From: an uncultured Shinella sp. | GTDB lineage: Bacteria > Pseudomonadota > Alphaproteobacteria > Rhizobiales > Rhizobiaceae | Direction of reading: 5' to 3' | Assembly: GCA_946886325.1 (NCBI GenBank) | Contig: CAMPIK010000051.1 | Span: forward strand, 1 to 10,160 | Length of the DNA stretch: 10,160 bases | In this document: one piece after another, positions 1-6,054 of the stretch | How positions within the stretch are numbered: position 1 is the stretch's first letter | Layout of the letters: each line of letters begins with the position of its first letter | Notes under the pieces: model-generated | Databases searched by the model: none | What the model was told of the DNA's origin: nothing | The model's input: the letters and a program-made list of their open reading frames with translations, nothing else | Program-made: the position numbers and the translations under genes

Positions 1-715
1 GCGCGCGCACGCCGGCTTCGGAGTTGAAGGCCGGCTTGCCGTCGGCGTCGAGATATTCGCCGCCCTCGGCGACCAGCATCTCGTAGAAGCGGCCGTTGAT
101 CGCCTCTTCCTTGCCGGCATATTGCGTGCCGTAGAAGTCCGGCGGGTTGGCGAAGAATGCCGCCTGGTCGCTGACTTCCTTCCAGGTATCCGGCGGCACC
201 AGATCGTAGCCGTATTTCTCCTTGAACGCCGCCTTCTTGGCGTCGTCCTCGTAGAGGCTCTTCTGGTAGTAGAGCGCCGAGACGTCGAACTGCGCGCGCG
301 GCAGCATGACGAGCTTGCCGTCGAGCGTGGAGGCGGAAATGTTGGCCGGAACGAAGGCGTCGATCTCCTCCTTCGGCAGCAGCGCCGTCAGGTCCGTGTA
401 GATGTCAGGATATTGCGGCGCGAAGGACGAATGGTTCGAGCCGACGCACCAGGTGATGCTGCCGGTCGCGATGTCCGACTTGATCTCCTTGTCGAGCTCG
501 AAGTGGTTCTTCTTCGACAGCACGTTCACTTTCGCGCCCGTCGCCTGCTCCCATTCGGCGATGCGCGCATAGAGCGCTTCATATTGCTGGCCGCCGATGA
601 GCTTGGCATCGACGGTCACGCCTTCGAATTTTCCCGGCAGATCGGCCGCGGCAGCATTTGCCGCAAGGGCGCAGATCACCGCACCGGCTGCAACGCCGGC
701 TAGAAATCTCGACAT
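1..715 (-). CDS. ABC transporter solute-binding protein, family 1 (C-terminus off window)
   Basis: Periplasmic substrate-binding component of a carbohydrate-type ABC importer (SBP_bac_1/UgpB-like, COG1653). The reading frame is open from an ATG at 715-713 to the window edge, giving 238 residues of a protein usually 400-450 long. Residues 1-24 form a signal peptide: MSRF, a hydrophobic Ala/Val/Leu core, then an AAAA-DL cleavage area. The mature part shows family features: an early YEALYARIAEWEQATGAKV segment (helix then strand), a D-G-K-L-V-M-L-P segment with ALYYQKSLY (the usual hinge strand before the second lobe), and PPDTWKEV. A strong Shine-Dalgarno GGGAGGAG lies just before the ATG. It is transcribed divergently from the IclR gene, so that regulator is the obvious candidate to control it. 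Permease and ATPase genes would be expected beyond the left edge. Ligand unknown; the family call is firm, the sugar assignment is not. Confidence 0.93.
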   Translation of the reverse strand, partial: MSRFLAGVAAGAVICALAANAAAADLPGKFEGVTVDAKLIGGQQYEALYARIAEWEQATGAKVNVLSKKNHFELDKEIKSDIATGSITWCVGSNHSSFAPQYPDIYTDLTALLPKEEIDAFVPANISASTLDGKLVMLPRAQFDVSALYYQKSLYEDDAKKAAFKEKYGYDLVPPDTWKEVSDQAAFFANPPDFYGTQYAGKEEAINGRFYEMLVAEGGEYLDADGKPAFNSEAGVRA

Positions 716-765
716 GTTCTCCTCCCGTTTAACGGTTCTCCCAGCCCTCACCAATGAGAGCTTCA

Positions 766-838
766 TTCATATACAAACTAATTATTCATTCTTCGTCAAG
801 CGCAAACTCTTGTCGATGCCGATTTCTGCGTATATGAA
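766..838. promoter_or_regulatory. Inverted TTCATATAC / GTATATGAA pair in the divergent intergenic region
   Basis: A perfect 9-bp inverted pair, TTCATATAC at 766-774 and GTATATGAA at 830-838, lies in the divergent intergenic region. The centres are 64 bp apart, close to six helical turns. The left copy covers the -10 of the leftward ABC gene; the right copy lies about 28 nt before the IclR start and may include its -10 (TATATG, 831-836). A related sequence occurs before the CoA-transferase gene (5787-5820). IclR-family proteins commonly bind their own divergent promoter regions, so these are reasonable candidate operators for the adjacent regulator. That link is inference. Confidence 0.45.
768..799 (-). 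promoter_or_regulatory. Candidate sigma-70 promoter of the ABC binding-protein gene
   Basis: On the minus strand TTGACG (799-794) is followed 20 nt later by TATATG (773-768), about 50 nt before the ATG at 715. The -35 box is near consensus but the spacer is longer than the usual 16-18 nt, which would fit a promoter that needs an activator. The -10 box lies inside the repeated motif described at 766-838. Seen by eye; no start site is known. Confidence 0.45.
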
Positions 839-865
839 GTGGGCTATTCACCGGAGAGACTAACC

Positions 866-1654
866 GTGTCCGACGACGACAGCGATCGCTACAGAGCCCC
901 TGCCCTGGACAAGGGGCTGGACATTCTGGAACTGCTGGCCGACGTCGATGGCGGGCTGACGCAGGCCGAAATCGCCAAGCGGCTTGACCGCAGCCCCAAC
1001 GAATTCTACCGCATGCTGGACCGGCTGGTGCGGCGCGGCTACGTCACGCGCATCGACGGCGACCGCTTCTCGCTGACGCTCAAGCTCTTCGGCCTCGCCC
1101 AGCTTCATGCGCCGGTGCGTCGGCTCGTGTCCTTCGCTGTTCCGCTGATGCGCGAGCTTGCGGAGGCCTCTCGGCAGGCCAACCAACTCGTCGTCTTCGA
1201 CCGGGGCAACCCTGTTGTCATCGCCCAGCAGGAGGCACCGGGCTACTGGGGCATCTCGATCCGGGTCGGCTCGCGCATCAGCCTGTTCGACACCGGCTCC
1301 GGCCATGTCCTGCTTGCCTTCCGCAGCGCGCAGGAACGCGAGCGCATGATTGCCGAGAATGTCGGAAGCGACGGCGCCGATCCGCGCGTGACGCCGGACT
1401 TCCTCGCCCGCCTCGACCTCATCCGCACCCGCGGCTACGAGATGATGCCGAGCGCCCAGACGGCCGGCGTGATCAACCTCTCCGCCCCCGTTCTCGGCGC
1501 CGACGGCACTGCGATTGCAGCGCTCACCGTGCCCTATATCACGCTCATCAACGTGCCGGCCGCGCCCGACATATCGCGGACGATCCAGCTCGTTTCGGAG
1601 ACGACGGCGAAACTGTCCGAAATGGCCGGTGCCGGCTTCAAGCCCGACTCCTGA
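866..1654 (+). CDS. IclR-family transcriptional regulator
   Basis: DNA-binding regulator of 262 residues, normal for the family. Residues 14-66 form the N-terminal winged helix-turn-helix (ALDKGLDILELLAD, LTQAEIAKRLDRSPNEFYRMLDRLVRRGYV), and residues 80-250 the GAF-like effector domain, including the family signature GVINLSAPVLGADGTAIAALTVPY (201-224). I chose the GTG at 866 because GGAGAG (853-858) sits 7 nt before it; an in-frame GTG at 839 has no ribosome-binding site. It is divergent from the ABC binding-protein gene and precedes the amidohydrolase by 65 nt on the same strand, so it is a candidate local regulator of the cluster and of itself. The effector is unknown; in this family it is usually a pathway substrate or intermediate. 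Whether it represses or activates cannot be told. Confidence 0.95.
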   Translation: MSDDDSDRYRAPALDKGLDILELLADVDGGLTQAEIAKRLDRSPNEFYRMLDRLVRRGYVTRIDGDRFSLTLKLFGLAQLHAPVRRLVSFAVPLMRELAEASRQANQLVVFDRGNPVVIAQQEAPGYWGISIRVGSRISLFDTGSGHVLLAFRSAQERERMIAENVGSDGADPRVTPDFLARLDLIRTRGYEMMPSAQTAGVINLSAPVLGADGTAIAALTVPYITLINVPAAPDISRTIQLVSETTAKLSEMAGAGFKPDS

Positions 1655-1719
1655 TCAATTCGTATTTGAAGAGTTTCTTCTTCTGTGGCAGTTTCGCGCT
1701 CAACGGAGGAGGACCGTCC

Positions 1720-2559
1720 ATGATCGTCGATACGCATCTGCATCTCATCTACCGGGACCGGCTGTCCTATCCCTGGCTCGCCGGCGTGCCGCCGTTGAAT
1801 GCCGATTTTCGCCATGAGCTCTATGCCCGCGAGGCCCGGCGTCTCAGCATCGCGGCCGCGCTGCACATGGAAGTCGACGTCGCGGAGAGCGACATCGGCA
1901 ATGAAACGGCGATGATCGAGGATCTGGCCGGCGAGGATGGCAGCCTGCTCGTCGGCGCCATCGCCGCCTGCCGCCCGGAATCGCCCGATTTTCCTGCCTA
2001 TCTCGAGCAGGTGCGGGCCAACCCCTTCGTGCGCGGCTTCCGCCGCGTGCTGCATGTCGTGCCTGATGACGTCTCCGAAGGCGCCCTTTTCCGCGAGAAC
2101 ATCCGGCGGCTTGCCGGTACCGGGCTCAATTTCGATCTCTGCGTCCTGCCGCACCAGATCGGGAAGGCGACGGCGCTGGCCGATCTCGCGCCTGACGTCT
2201 CCTTCGTGCTCGATCATTGCGGCGTGCCCGACATCAAGGGTGGCGGCCATGACGTCTGGAAAGGGCCGGTAGCGGAGATCGCGCGCCGGCCGAACGTCAC
2301 GGTCAAGCTGTCGGGCATTCCGGCCTATGGAGCCGAAGACTGGACGCTGGAAGACCTGAAACCCTATTTCGCCCATGTGGCGGAGGCGTTCGGCTTCGAG
2401 CGCATGGTCTGGGGCAGCGACTGGCCGGTCTGCACGCTCGGCGGCGGTCTCTCCACCTGGATCGGCGCGACGCATGCGCTTCTCTCCGGCGTCAGCCTGG
2501 AAGACAAGGCGCGCGTGCTGAGCGAGAATGCGAAACGCGTCTATCGGGTTTCGACCTGA
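1720..2559 (+). CDS. Amidohydrolase family 2 protein (COG3618, lactonase-like TIM barrel)
   Basis: Predicted cytoplasmic metal-dependent hydrolase of 279 residues, with the length and motifs of the COG3618 group that includes L-fuconolactonase and related sugar-lactone or pyrone hydrolases. Visible active-site elements: D4-T-H6-L-H8 at the end of strand 1 (metal-binding HxH), H145 in LPHQ, H166 in LDHCGVPD, K196 in VKLSG, and D234 in WGSDWP, the catalytic Asp of the superfamily. The ATG at 1720 is preceded by a strong GGAGGAGG (1705-1712) at 7-nt spacing; an upstream in-frame TTG at 1666 is not credible. It probably shares a transcript with the IclR gene and converges on the toxin gene, with 20 nt between the stop codons. 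A lactone or cyclic ester is the likely substrate class by family, but the sequence does not give the compound. Confidence 0.9.
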   Translation: MIVDTHLHLIYRDRLSYPWLAGVPPLNADFRHELYAREARRLSIAAALHMEVDVAESDIGNETAMIEDLAGEDGSLLVGAIAACRPESPDFPAYLEQVRANPFVRGFRRVLHVVPDDVSEGALFRENIRRLAGTGLNFDLCVLPHQIGKATALADLAPDVSFVLDHCGVPDIKGGGHDVWKGPVAEIARRPNVTVKLSGIPAYGAEDWTLEDLKPYFAHVAEAFGFERMVWGSDWPVCTLGGGLSTWIGATHALLSGVSLEDKARVLSENAKRVYRVST

Positions 2560-2579
2560 GCCCTATCCAGGCCCTTGCT

Positions 2580-3047
2580 TCAGTCACGCGTTTGCCTGCC
2601 TCCTTGCACAGCCTCCAGCAATGCCTTCCAGTCGTCCGGAGGGTAGCCGTTTTTCAGCATCCGGGAAAAGACAGCATAGGCATCCCGCTTGCTGCCATAG
2701 GCACGCTTTGTCGTCTCGTCATTGACCCAGGCGAGGACGATCACCTTTTCCGTTTCGTGATAGCGGAAGAACAGTCGATATTGCTGGAGGTATTTCCCGC
2801 GGAACCAGTGCTTGTAGGCGTCGCCGAGCGTTCCGCCCTGACGGAATTTCGGGTCCGTTGGATCGGCAGGAATGTCCTCGAAGGCCATCTTTCGGGTCGC
2901 CGCGAGAAGCTTGGCGGCCCGTGTCTGGCTGTAGTTTTCCGGATGGGCGGCTTTCGCGCGGCGGGCATCCGCAATCATGTGCCGGAGGGCGTCCTCGAAC
3001 AACGGATGGAGATAGATCGTCCAGCCGTTTATCGTGCGGTCACTCAT
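2580..3047 (-). CDS. yhaV: Type II toxin YhaV (RelE-superfamily mRNA interferase)
   Basis: Toxin of 155 residues, matching the length of E. coli YhaV (about 154). YhaV-type motifs are present in order: GWTIYLHPLFEDAL (8-21), HPENY (35-39), a KLLAA helix with IPADPTDPKFRQGGTLG (59-75), HWFRGKY with RLFFRY (80-96), KVIVLAWVND (101-110), and the C-terminal DAYAVFSRMLKNGYPPDDW (122-140). YhaV is known as a ribosome-dependent RNase neutralised by PrlF. I chose the ATG at 3047 because the family N-terminus starts there and the codon overlaps the antitoxin stop by 8 nt; 11 further upstream residues lie inside the antitoxin gene. No truncation or missing conserved block is evident, so it looks intact. 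Confidence 0.94.
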   Translation of the reverse strand: MSDRTINGWTIYLHPLFEDALRHMIADARRAKAAHPENYSQTRAAKLLAATRKMAFEDIPADPTDPKFRQGGTLGDAYKHWFRGKYLQQYRLFFRYHETEKVIVLAWVNDETTKRAYGSKRDAYAVFSRMLKNGYPPDDWKALLEAVQGGRQTRD

Positions 3048-3354
3048 CGGCAAGCGGGGCATCCATGTCCACCGCGACACCTTCGATGAGATCGTCGACC
3101 TCTTCGATCAGCAATGGGTCGAGGGGCAGGATATTGCCGTTGGCGATGTCATCGGCGAGCAAGGTGAGAAACGCACCGATTGCCGGATCCTCGTGCGCCT
3201 CTTCCTTCCTGACAATCAGCACGCTGCCGTCCGACATGCCCTTGAAGGTGACTGCGCCCTTTGTGACGCCCAACATCTTGCGAATCGCCGCGGGAACGGT
3301 GGTCTGGCCGCGCTCGGTAATGGTCGCGTCGATCGACAATGTTGGAACGGGCAT
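3040..3354 (-). CDS. prlF: Type II antitoxin PrlF (AbrB-like swapped-hairpin DNA-binding protein)
   Basis: Antitoxin of 104 residues, close to E. coli PrlF/SohA (111). The N-terminal half is a SpoVT/AbrB-type DNA-binding domain with the signature TITERGQTTVPAAIRKMLGV (11-30). The C-terminal half carries the PrlF pattern DPAIGAFLTLLADDI (56-70) and VAVDMDAPLADE at the end, presumably the toxin-binding part. The start at 3354 is set by AAGGAGG (3360-3366) with 5-nt spacing. The gene precedes and overlaps yhaV by 8 nt, the usual antitoxin-first, coupled layout. Palindromic operators in its promoter (3384-3428) fit autoregulation by the PrlF-YhaV complex, which is known for this family. The pair sits between catabolic genes as a self-contained unit. 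Confidence 0.93.
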   Translation of the reverse strand: MPVPTLSIDATITERGQTTVPAAIRKMLGVTKGAVTFKGMSDGSVLIVRKEEAHEDPAIGAFLTLLADDIANGNILPLDPLLIEEVDDLIEGVAVDMDAPLADE

Positions 3355-3378
3355 GGCGGCCTCCTTGGATTGACCCAA

Positions 3379-3407
3379 GAAGTAATGCAAATGCATTGCA
3401 TCGTCAA
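3379..3407 (-). promoter_or_regulatory. prlF: Promoter of the prlF-yhaV operon
   Basis: On the minus strand TTGACG (3407-3402) is separated by 17 nt from TACTTC (3384-3379), a good -35 and a weak -10. This would start transcription about 15-20 nt before the antitoxin ATG, just upstream of its AAGGAGG. The downstream operator palindrome lies in the spacer and reaches the -10. Confidence 0.5.
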
Positions 3408-3428
3408 GATTGGCAATGCATTTGCATT
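3384..3428. promoter_or_regulatory. Paired palindromic operators of the toxin-antitoxin operon
   Basis: Two perfect 14-bp palindromes with 2-bp centres flank the -35 box: AATGCA-AA-TGCATT at 3384-3397 and AATGCA-TT-TGCATT at 3415-3428. They are reverse complements of each other and their centres are 31 bp apart, about three helical turns, so bound proteins would face the same side. A partial third palindrome, ATGCA-T-TGCAT (3391-3401), overlaps the first. The placement fits cooperative autorepression by the PrlF-YhaV complex. The symmetry is seen directly; the binding protein is inferred from position. Confidence 0.75.
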
Positions 3429-3444
3429 GGCTGCCCCGCTCTCG

Positions 3445-4584
3445 TCAGCGAAAGCTCTTCACAAACATCGCGTTGAGATCGGCGATCGCCTTCGACGCCG
3501 GCTCGCGCCCTGTCACGGCGGTATTGATGCGCTCGGACGCGGCCTCCTGGAACCGCATGTAGCCGTCATGGCGCGGCCTCAGCCAGGCGCCTTCCAGCGT
3601 CGCCCGCGTGGCGCGGTAGAAGTCGAGCGTCGCGGCATTGGCGCCGTCGTCCTGCCAGCCTGCCGCATGGCCCGGCTGGCCGCCTGTCTGCCAGTAGCGT
3701 CCCGCCTGAACCGCACCGCTGGCGATCCAGTAGGCGAAATCGATGGCCGCCTGCCGGTTTGCGGAAAAGGCGGAGACTGCGATGCCCGTTCCGCCCAGCG
3801 CCGAGGCGACCGGTCCGCCGCTGCCGGCGACGGGCATGTCGGCAAAGGCGATTCGATTGGCCCGGAAACCGGCCTGGGAATAGCTGACATAGCCATAGAT
3901 CAGCGGCGACAGGCTTTCGCGCGCGCCGGCCTCGCCCATGCGGTCGAGCACGGCGATGGGGTCCATGGCGATGCAGGCCGGATCGACCAGGGCCGCAAGT
4001 TCCCGGATCATCTCGATTGCCTGGCTGCCGATGGCCTCATCGGCAAAGGGCAGGTTCCTGTCGACGGAGCACGGGCGGCCGAGATTGCCGCAGAGCGTGA
4101 AGAAACTCATCAGCGAATGCGGCGGGCGCAGCGGCAGCAGAACCTCGCCACGGCGAGCGATGTCGAGCACCTCGGCCCAAGTCGAAGGCGGCGCGTCCAG
4201 CCGGTCGGGTCGCCAGGCGAGCACCTGCGTCGCCGCATCGATCGGAAAGGCCCATTGCCGGCCCTGCCAGTTGTAGCTCGGGAAGGAGGCGCCGACGGTG
4301 CCTTCGGCAAGTGCGGCAAAATCGGCTGTCCGATCCGGCAGGTCGAGCGGCGCGAGGCAATTTTCCGCGGTGATCTGCCCGACATGGGGGTGATCGATGA
4401 CGATCAGGTCGTAGCTGCGGGCGAGTTCCTCCACCGGAAAACTCTCGAAATCCTGCAGCGAGCGCTTGTCCCAGTCGACGGCCACGCCCGTCTTCTCCAG
4501 CCAGTCGGCCGAGCAGGCGACCATCGGGTCGTAGCCGCGCGGATGGCTCCAGGTCATGCCTTTCAGGCGGATGCCGCTCATCAT
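3445..4584 (-). CDS. Solute-binding-protein-fold protein without a signal peptide, coupled to a CoA-transferase
   Basis: A 379-residue protein of the family-1 extracellular solute-binding fold, close to full family length. Family-like segments: MTWSHPRGYDPM (10-21), DLIVIDHPHVGQ (59-70), GRQWAFPIDAATQVLAWRPDRL (108-129), STWAEVLDIA (134-143), and near the C-terminus IDFAYWIASG and a GGQPGH turn. The N-terminus MMSGIRLKGMTWSHPRG has no hydrophobic core or lipobox, so the protein should stay in the cytoplasm. The start at 4584 overlaps the CoA-transferase stop by 4 nt (ATGA); the next codon, an ATG at 4581, is equally possible. The open frame continues far upstream but inside the transferase gene, so that extension is not real. 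Coupling suggests a role in the transferase's pathway, such as holding or sensing a metabolite; this is inference. Homologues annotated simply as ABC binding proteins probably include this type. Confidence 0.82.
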   Translation of the reverse strand: MMSGIRLKGMTWSHPRGYDPMVACSADWLEKTGVAVDWDKRSLQDFESFPVEELARSYDLIVIDHPHVGQITAENCLAPLDLPDRTADFAALAEGTVGASFPSYNWQGRQWAFPIDAATQVLAWRPDRLDAPPSTWAEVLDIARRGEVLLPLRPPHSLMSFFTLCGNLGRPCSVDRNLPFADEAIGSQAIEMIRELAALVDPACIAMDPIAVLDRMGEAGARESLSPLIYGYVSYSQAGFRANRIAFADMPVAGSGGPVASALGGTGIAVSAFSANRQAAIDFAYWIASGAVQAGRYWQTGGQPGHAAGWQDDGANAATLDFYRATRATLEGAWLRPRHDGYMRFQEAASERINTAVTGREPASKAIADLNAMFVKSFR

Positions 4585-5735
4585 GCAAACTCCGCGCGGA
4601 TTTGGGACGTATGCTCGCCGACGAGCGGCGCGGCACGGCCGCCGTTCGGCCTGACGCCATCCACCCGGATCGGGCAGCGCGTCGTGCCGATCGCGACATC
4701 GTCGCCACGCGTGACGGTCTGCAGCATGTCGAGGGTGCGGAAGCCGTCGCTGTCCAGAAGCTCCGGCCATTCCAGCACCTTCGAACACCAGATGTCGGCC
4801 GGCTCCAGGATGGACAGCCAGTGATCGACCGTCTGGGTCGCGATTCGCTCGGCGATGATGCGCTTGATCTCGTCGCGTGCGGTGAACCAGGTCTTGCTGT
4901 CGTCGCGATAGTCCGAAAGCGCGGTGGTCTCCAGCAGATCCTGAAGCTTGCCGAGCGGCATCATGGCGATCGCCAGATAGCCATCCTTCGCCGGATAGAC
5001 GCCATAGGGCGCCGAGAGATAGGCATGCGCGCTGCGGAAGGACGAGCGGCGCGGCCGGCGGCGGCCGTCGTTCAGGTGCGTCGTCAGCACCTCGAACTGG
5101 AAGTCGACAAGGCCCTCGAGCAGGCTCGTCTGGATATGGGCGCCCTGCCCCGAAATGCCGCGCCGGACCAGCGCCGCAAGAACGCCCTGGCAAGTATTGG
5201 CACCTGCCAGCATATCAGCGACCGCAAGGCCGAAGGGAACCGGCCCCTGCTCCTCGTCGCCATTCAGCCACATGATGCCGGAGCGCGCCTGCGCCAGCAG
5301 GTCCTGTCCCGGCCGCATGACCCAGGGCCCGTCCTCGCCATAGCCGCTGATCGAGGCATAGACGATCTTCGGGTTCAGCGCCTTCACCGTCTCGTAGTCG
5401 AGACCCAGCCGCTCGATGACGCCGGGCCGAAAATTCTGGATCACCACGTCGGCGCGCGCGATCAACGTGCGCAGGAACGCCAGGTCGTCGGCGTTCTTCA
5501 GGTCTATCGCCAGGCTTTCCTTGCCGCGGTTGATCGCATGAAACAGCGTTGAGTCGCCGCCGACATCCGTGTCGCTCAGATAGAGCCGCCGCGACAGGTC
5601 GCCGCCATCAGGCCGTTCGACCTTGATCACGCGGGCGCCGAGATCGAGCAGGCGCAGTGAACAATAGGGTCCCGACAGGAACTGGCTCAGATCGATGACG
5701 GTCAATCCGGCAAGCAGCCCGGTGTCGTTCGGCAT
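4581..5735 (-). CDS. Class III (CaiB/BaiF family) CoA-transferase
   Basis: Cytoplasmic enzyme of 384 residues that moves CoA between acyl-CoA and a free carboxylate through an aspartyl-CoA thioester. Family features: GLTVIDLSQFLSGPYCSLRLLDLGARVIKVERPDGGD (10-46), FHAINRGKESLAIDLK (65-80), ADVVIQNFRPGVIERLGLDYE (95-115), the region RPGQDLLAQARSGIM (141-155) with the likely catalytic Asp at 145, and a C-terminal GEHT. The start at 5735 is set by GGGAGGA (5741-5747) at 5-nt spacing; an ATG at 5750 lies before the ribosome-binding site. It has its own promoter region and is coupled to the following signal-less binding-protein gene. With the MaoC-like dehydratase upstream it suggests activation of an acid to its CoA ester followed by hydration or dehydration. 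The donor and acceptor acids cannot be told. Confidence 0.93.
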   Translation of the reverse strand: MPNDTGLLAGLTVIDLSQFLSGPYCSLRLLDLGARVIKVERPDGGDLSRRLYLSDTDVGGDSTLFHAINRGKESLAIDLKNADDLAFLRTLIARADVVIQNFRPGVIERLGLDYETVKALNPKIVYASISGYGEDGPWVMRPGQDLLAQARSGIMWLNGDEEQGPVPFGLAVADMLAGANTCQGVLAALVRRGISGQGAHIQTSLLEGLVDFQFEVLTTHLNDGRRRPRRSSFRSAHAYLSAPYGVYPAKDGYLAIAMMPLGKLQDLLETTALSDYRDDSKTWFTARDEIKRIIAERIATQTVDHWLSILEPADIWCSKVLEWPELLDSDGFRTLDMLQTVTRGDDVAIGTTRCPIRVDGVRPNGGRAAPLVGEHTSQIRAEFA

Positions 5736-5786
5736 GTCAAATCCTCCCATCGCCCATGTCGATGCAGAGGCGATAACATTCTTATT

Positions 5787-5820
5787 TGAATTGTTCGTTT
5801 ATATATGGATTGAAGTGGGC
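5787..5820. promoter_or_regulatory. AT-rich motif over the CoA-transferase promoter, related to the 766-844 sites
   Basis: On the plus strand this reads TGAATTGTTCGTTT (5787-5800), then ATATATGGATTGAAG (5801-5815), then TGGGC. It resembles the minus strand before the ABC gene, TGAATAATTAGTTT then GTATATGAATGAAG, with one 1-nt gap. Its end TGAAGTGGGC (5811-5820) is identical to 835-844 in front of the IclR start. It covers the -10 of the CoA-transferase promoter, which suggests control by the same regulator. Candidate operator by comparison only. Confidence 0.45.
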
Positions 5821-5831
5821 GAATTTGTCAA
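5800..5831 (-). promoter_or_regulatory. Candidate promoter of the CoA-transferase operon
   Basis: On the minus strand a perfect TTGACA (5831-5826) is followed after 20 nt by TATATA (5805-5800), about 65 nt before the ATG at 5735. The long spacer equals that of the candidate promoter of the ABC binding-protein gene (768-799). It lies downstream of the terminator of the preceding operon, so this two-gene unit is probably transcribed independently. Confidence 0.5.
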
Positions 5832-5890
5832 CGCGATAGCGGCCCAATTTGACCATTTGTCCGCAGCTAGGCGGACGAAACAGGCAAACG

Positions 5891-5921
5891 AAAAAGGCCG
5901 GCAAACCCGAGGGCGCCGGCC
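5891..5921 (-). terminator. Intrinsic terminator of the SDR-TRAP-MaoC operon
   Basis: Perfect 7-bp inverted repeat, GGCCGGC at 5896-5902 and GCCGGCC at 5915-5921, with a 12-nt loop. On the minus strand the hairpin is followed by TTTTT (5895-5891) and, after CG, another TTT. This is a classic Rho-independent terminator for leftward transcription about 135 nt past the MaoC stop. It does not work for the plus strand, where the A-run precedes the stem. Confidence 0.85.
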
Positions 5922-6054
5922 ATAGATGAACGAATTGAATCACTTCGCGCGATGGCAGCGAGACCTGCGGACGCAAAGTATCCGCTGCCCGCAAAGCGCT
6001 ATCGTGACAGGTCCCGGCCGGTCCTAAATCCGTTCCGGACAATCGAGGAAAGTG
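5922..6054 (-). other. Long 3' untranslated stretch of the MaoC operon
   Basis: About 130 nt separate the MaoC stop from the terminator stem. No convincing gene is present. It contains a small inverted repeat (GCGGA and TCCGC around the CGCAAAGTA segment) and a GC-rich GGCCGG stretch next to the MaoC end. It could be plain trailer, or the body of a 3'-derived small RNA that uses the terminator. There is no positive evidence for the latter beyond its length and possible folding. Together with 5736-5890 this is the only gap over 300 nt without a gene. Confidence 0.4.

Noticed and set aside
122..703. Plus-strand open frame of 193 codons
   Set aside because: Antisense to the ABC binding-protein gene, which has a signal peptide, a Shine-Dalgarno site and family motifs; this frame has none.
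839..865. Upstream GTG start for the IclR gene
   Set aside because: It lacks a Shine-Dalgarno sequence, while the GTG at 866 has GGAGAG at good spacing.
1720..2559. Assigning the amidohydrolase to L-fucose catabolism as an L-fuconolactonase
   Set aside because: The family match is only at COG3618 level, and no fuconate dehydratase or fucose dehydrogenase is in the window; the neighbouring genes point partly to CoA-ester chemistry.
3034..4824. Plus-strand open frame of 596 codons
   Set aside because: It runs antisense to yhaV/prlF, the signal-less binding protein and the CoA-transferase. Its Arg/Gly/Asp/Ala-rich composition and lack of any domain mark it as a GC-rich shadow frame.
4585..5193. 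Upstream in-frame extension of the signal-less binding protein (which would make it 582 residues)
   Set aside because: The extension lies wholly within the CoA-transferase gene and reads as Arg/Pro-rich shadow sequence. Family similarity begins right at the overlapping ATG.
5782..6042. Minus-strand open frame of 86 codons between the MaoC and CoA-transferase genes
   Set aside because: It runs through the terminator hairpin and into the CoA-transferase promoter, with no ribosome-binding site and no familiar pattern.
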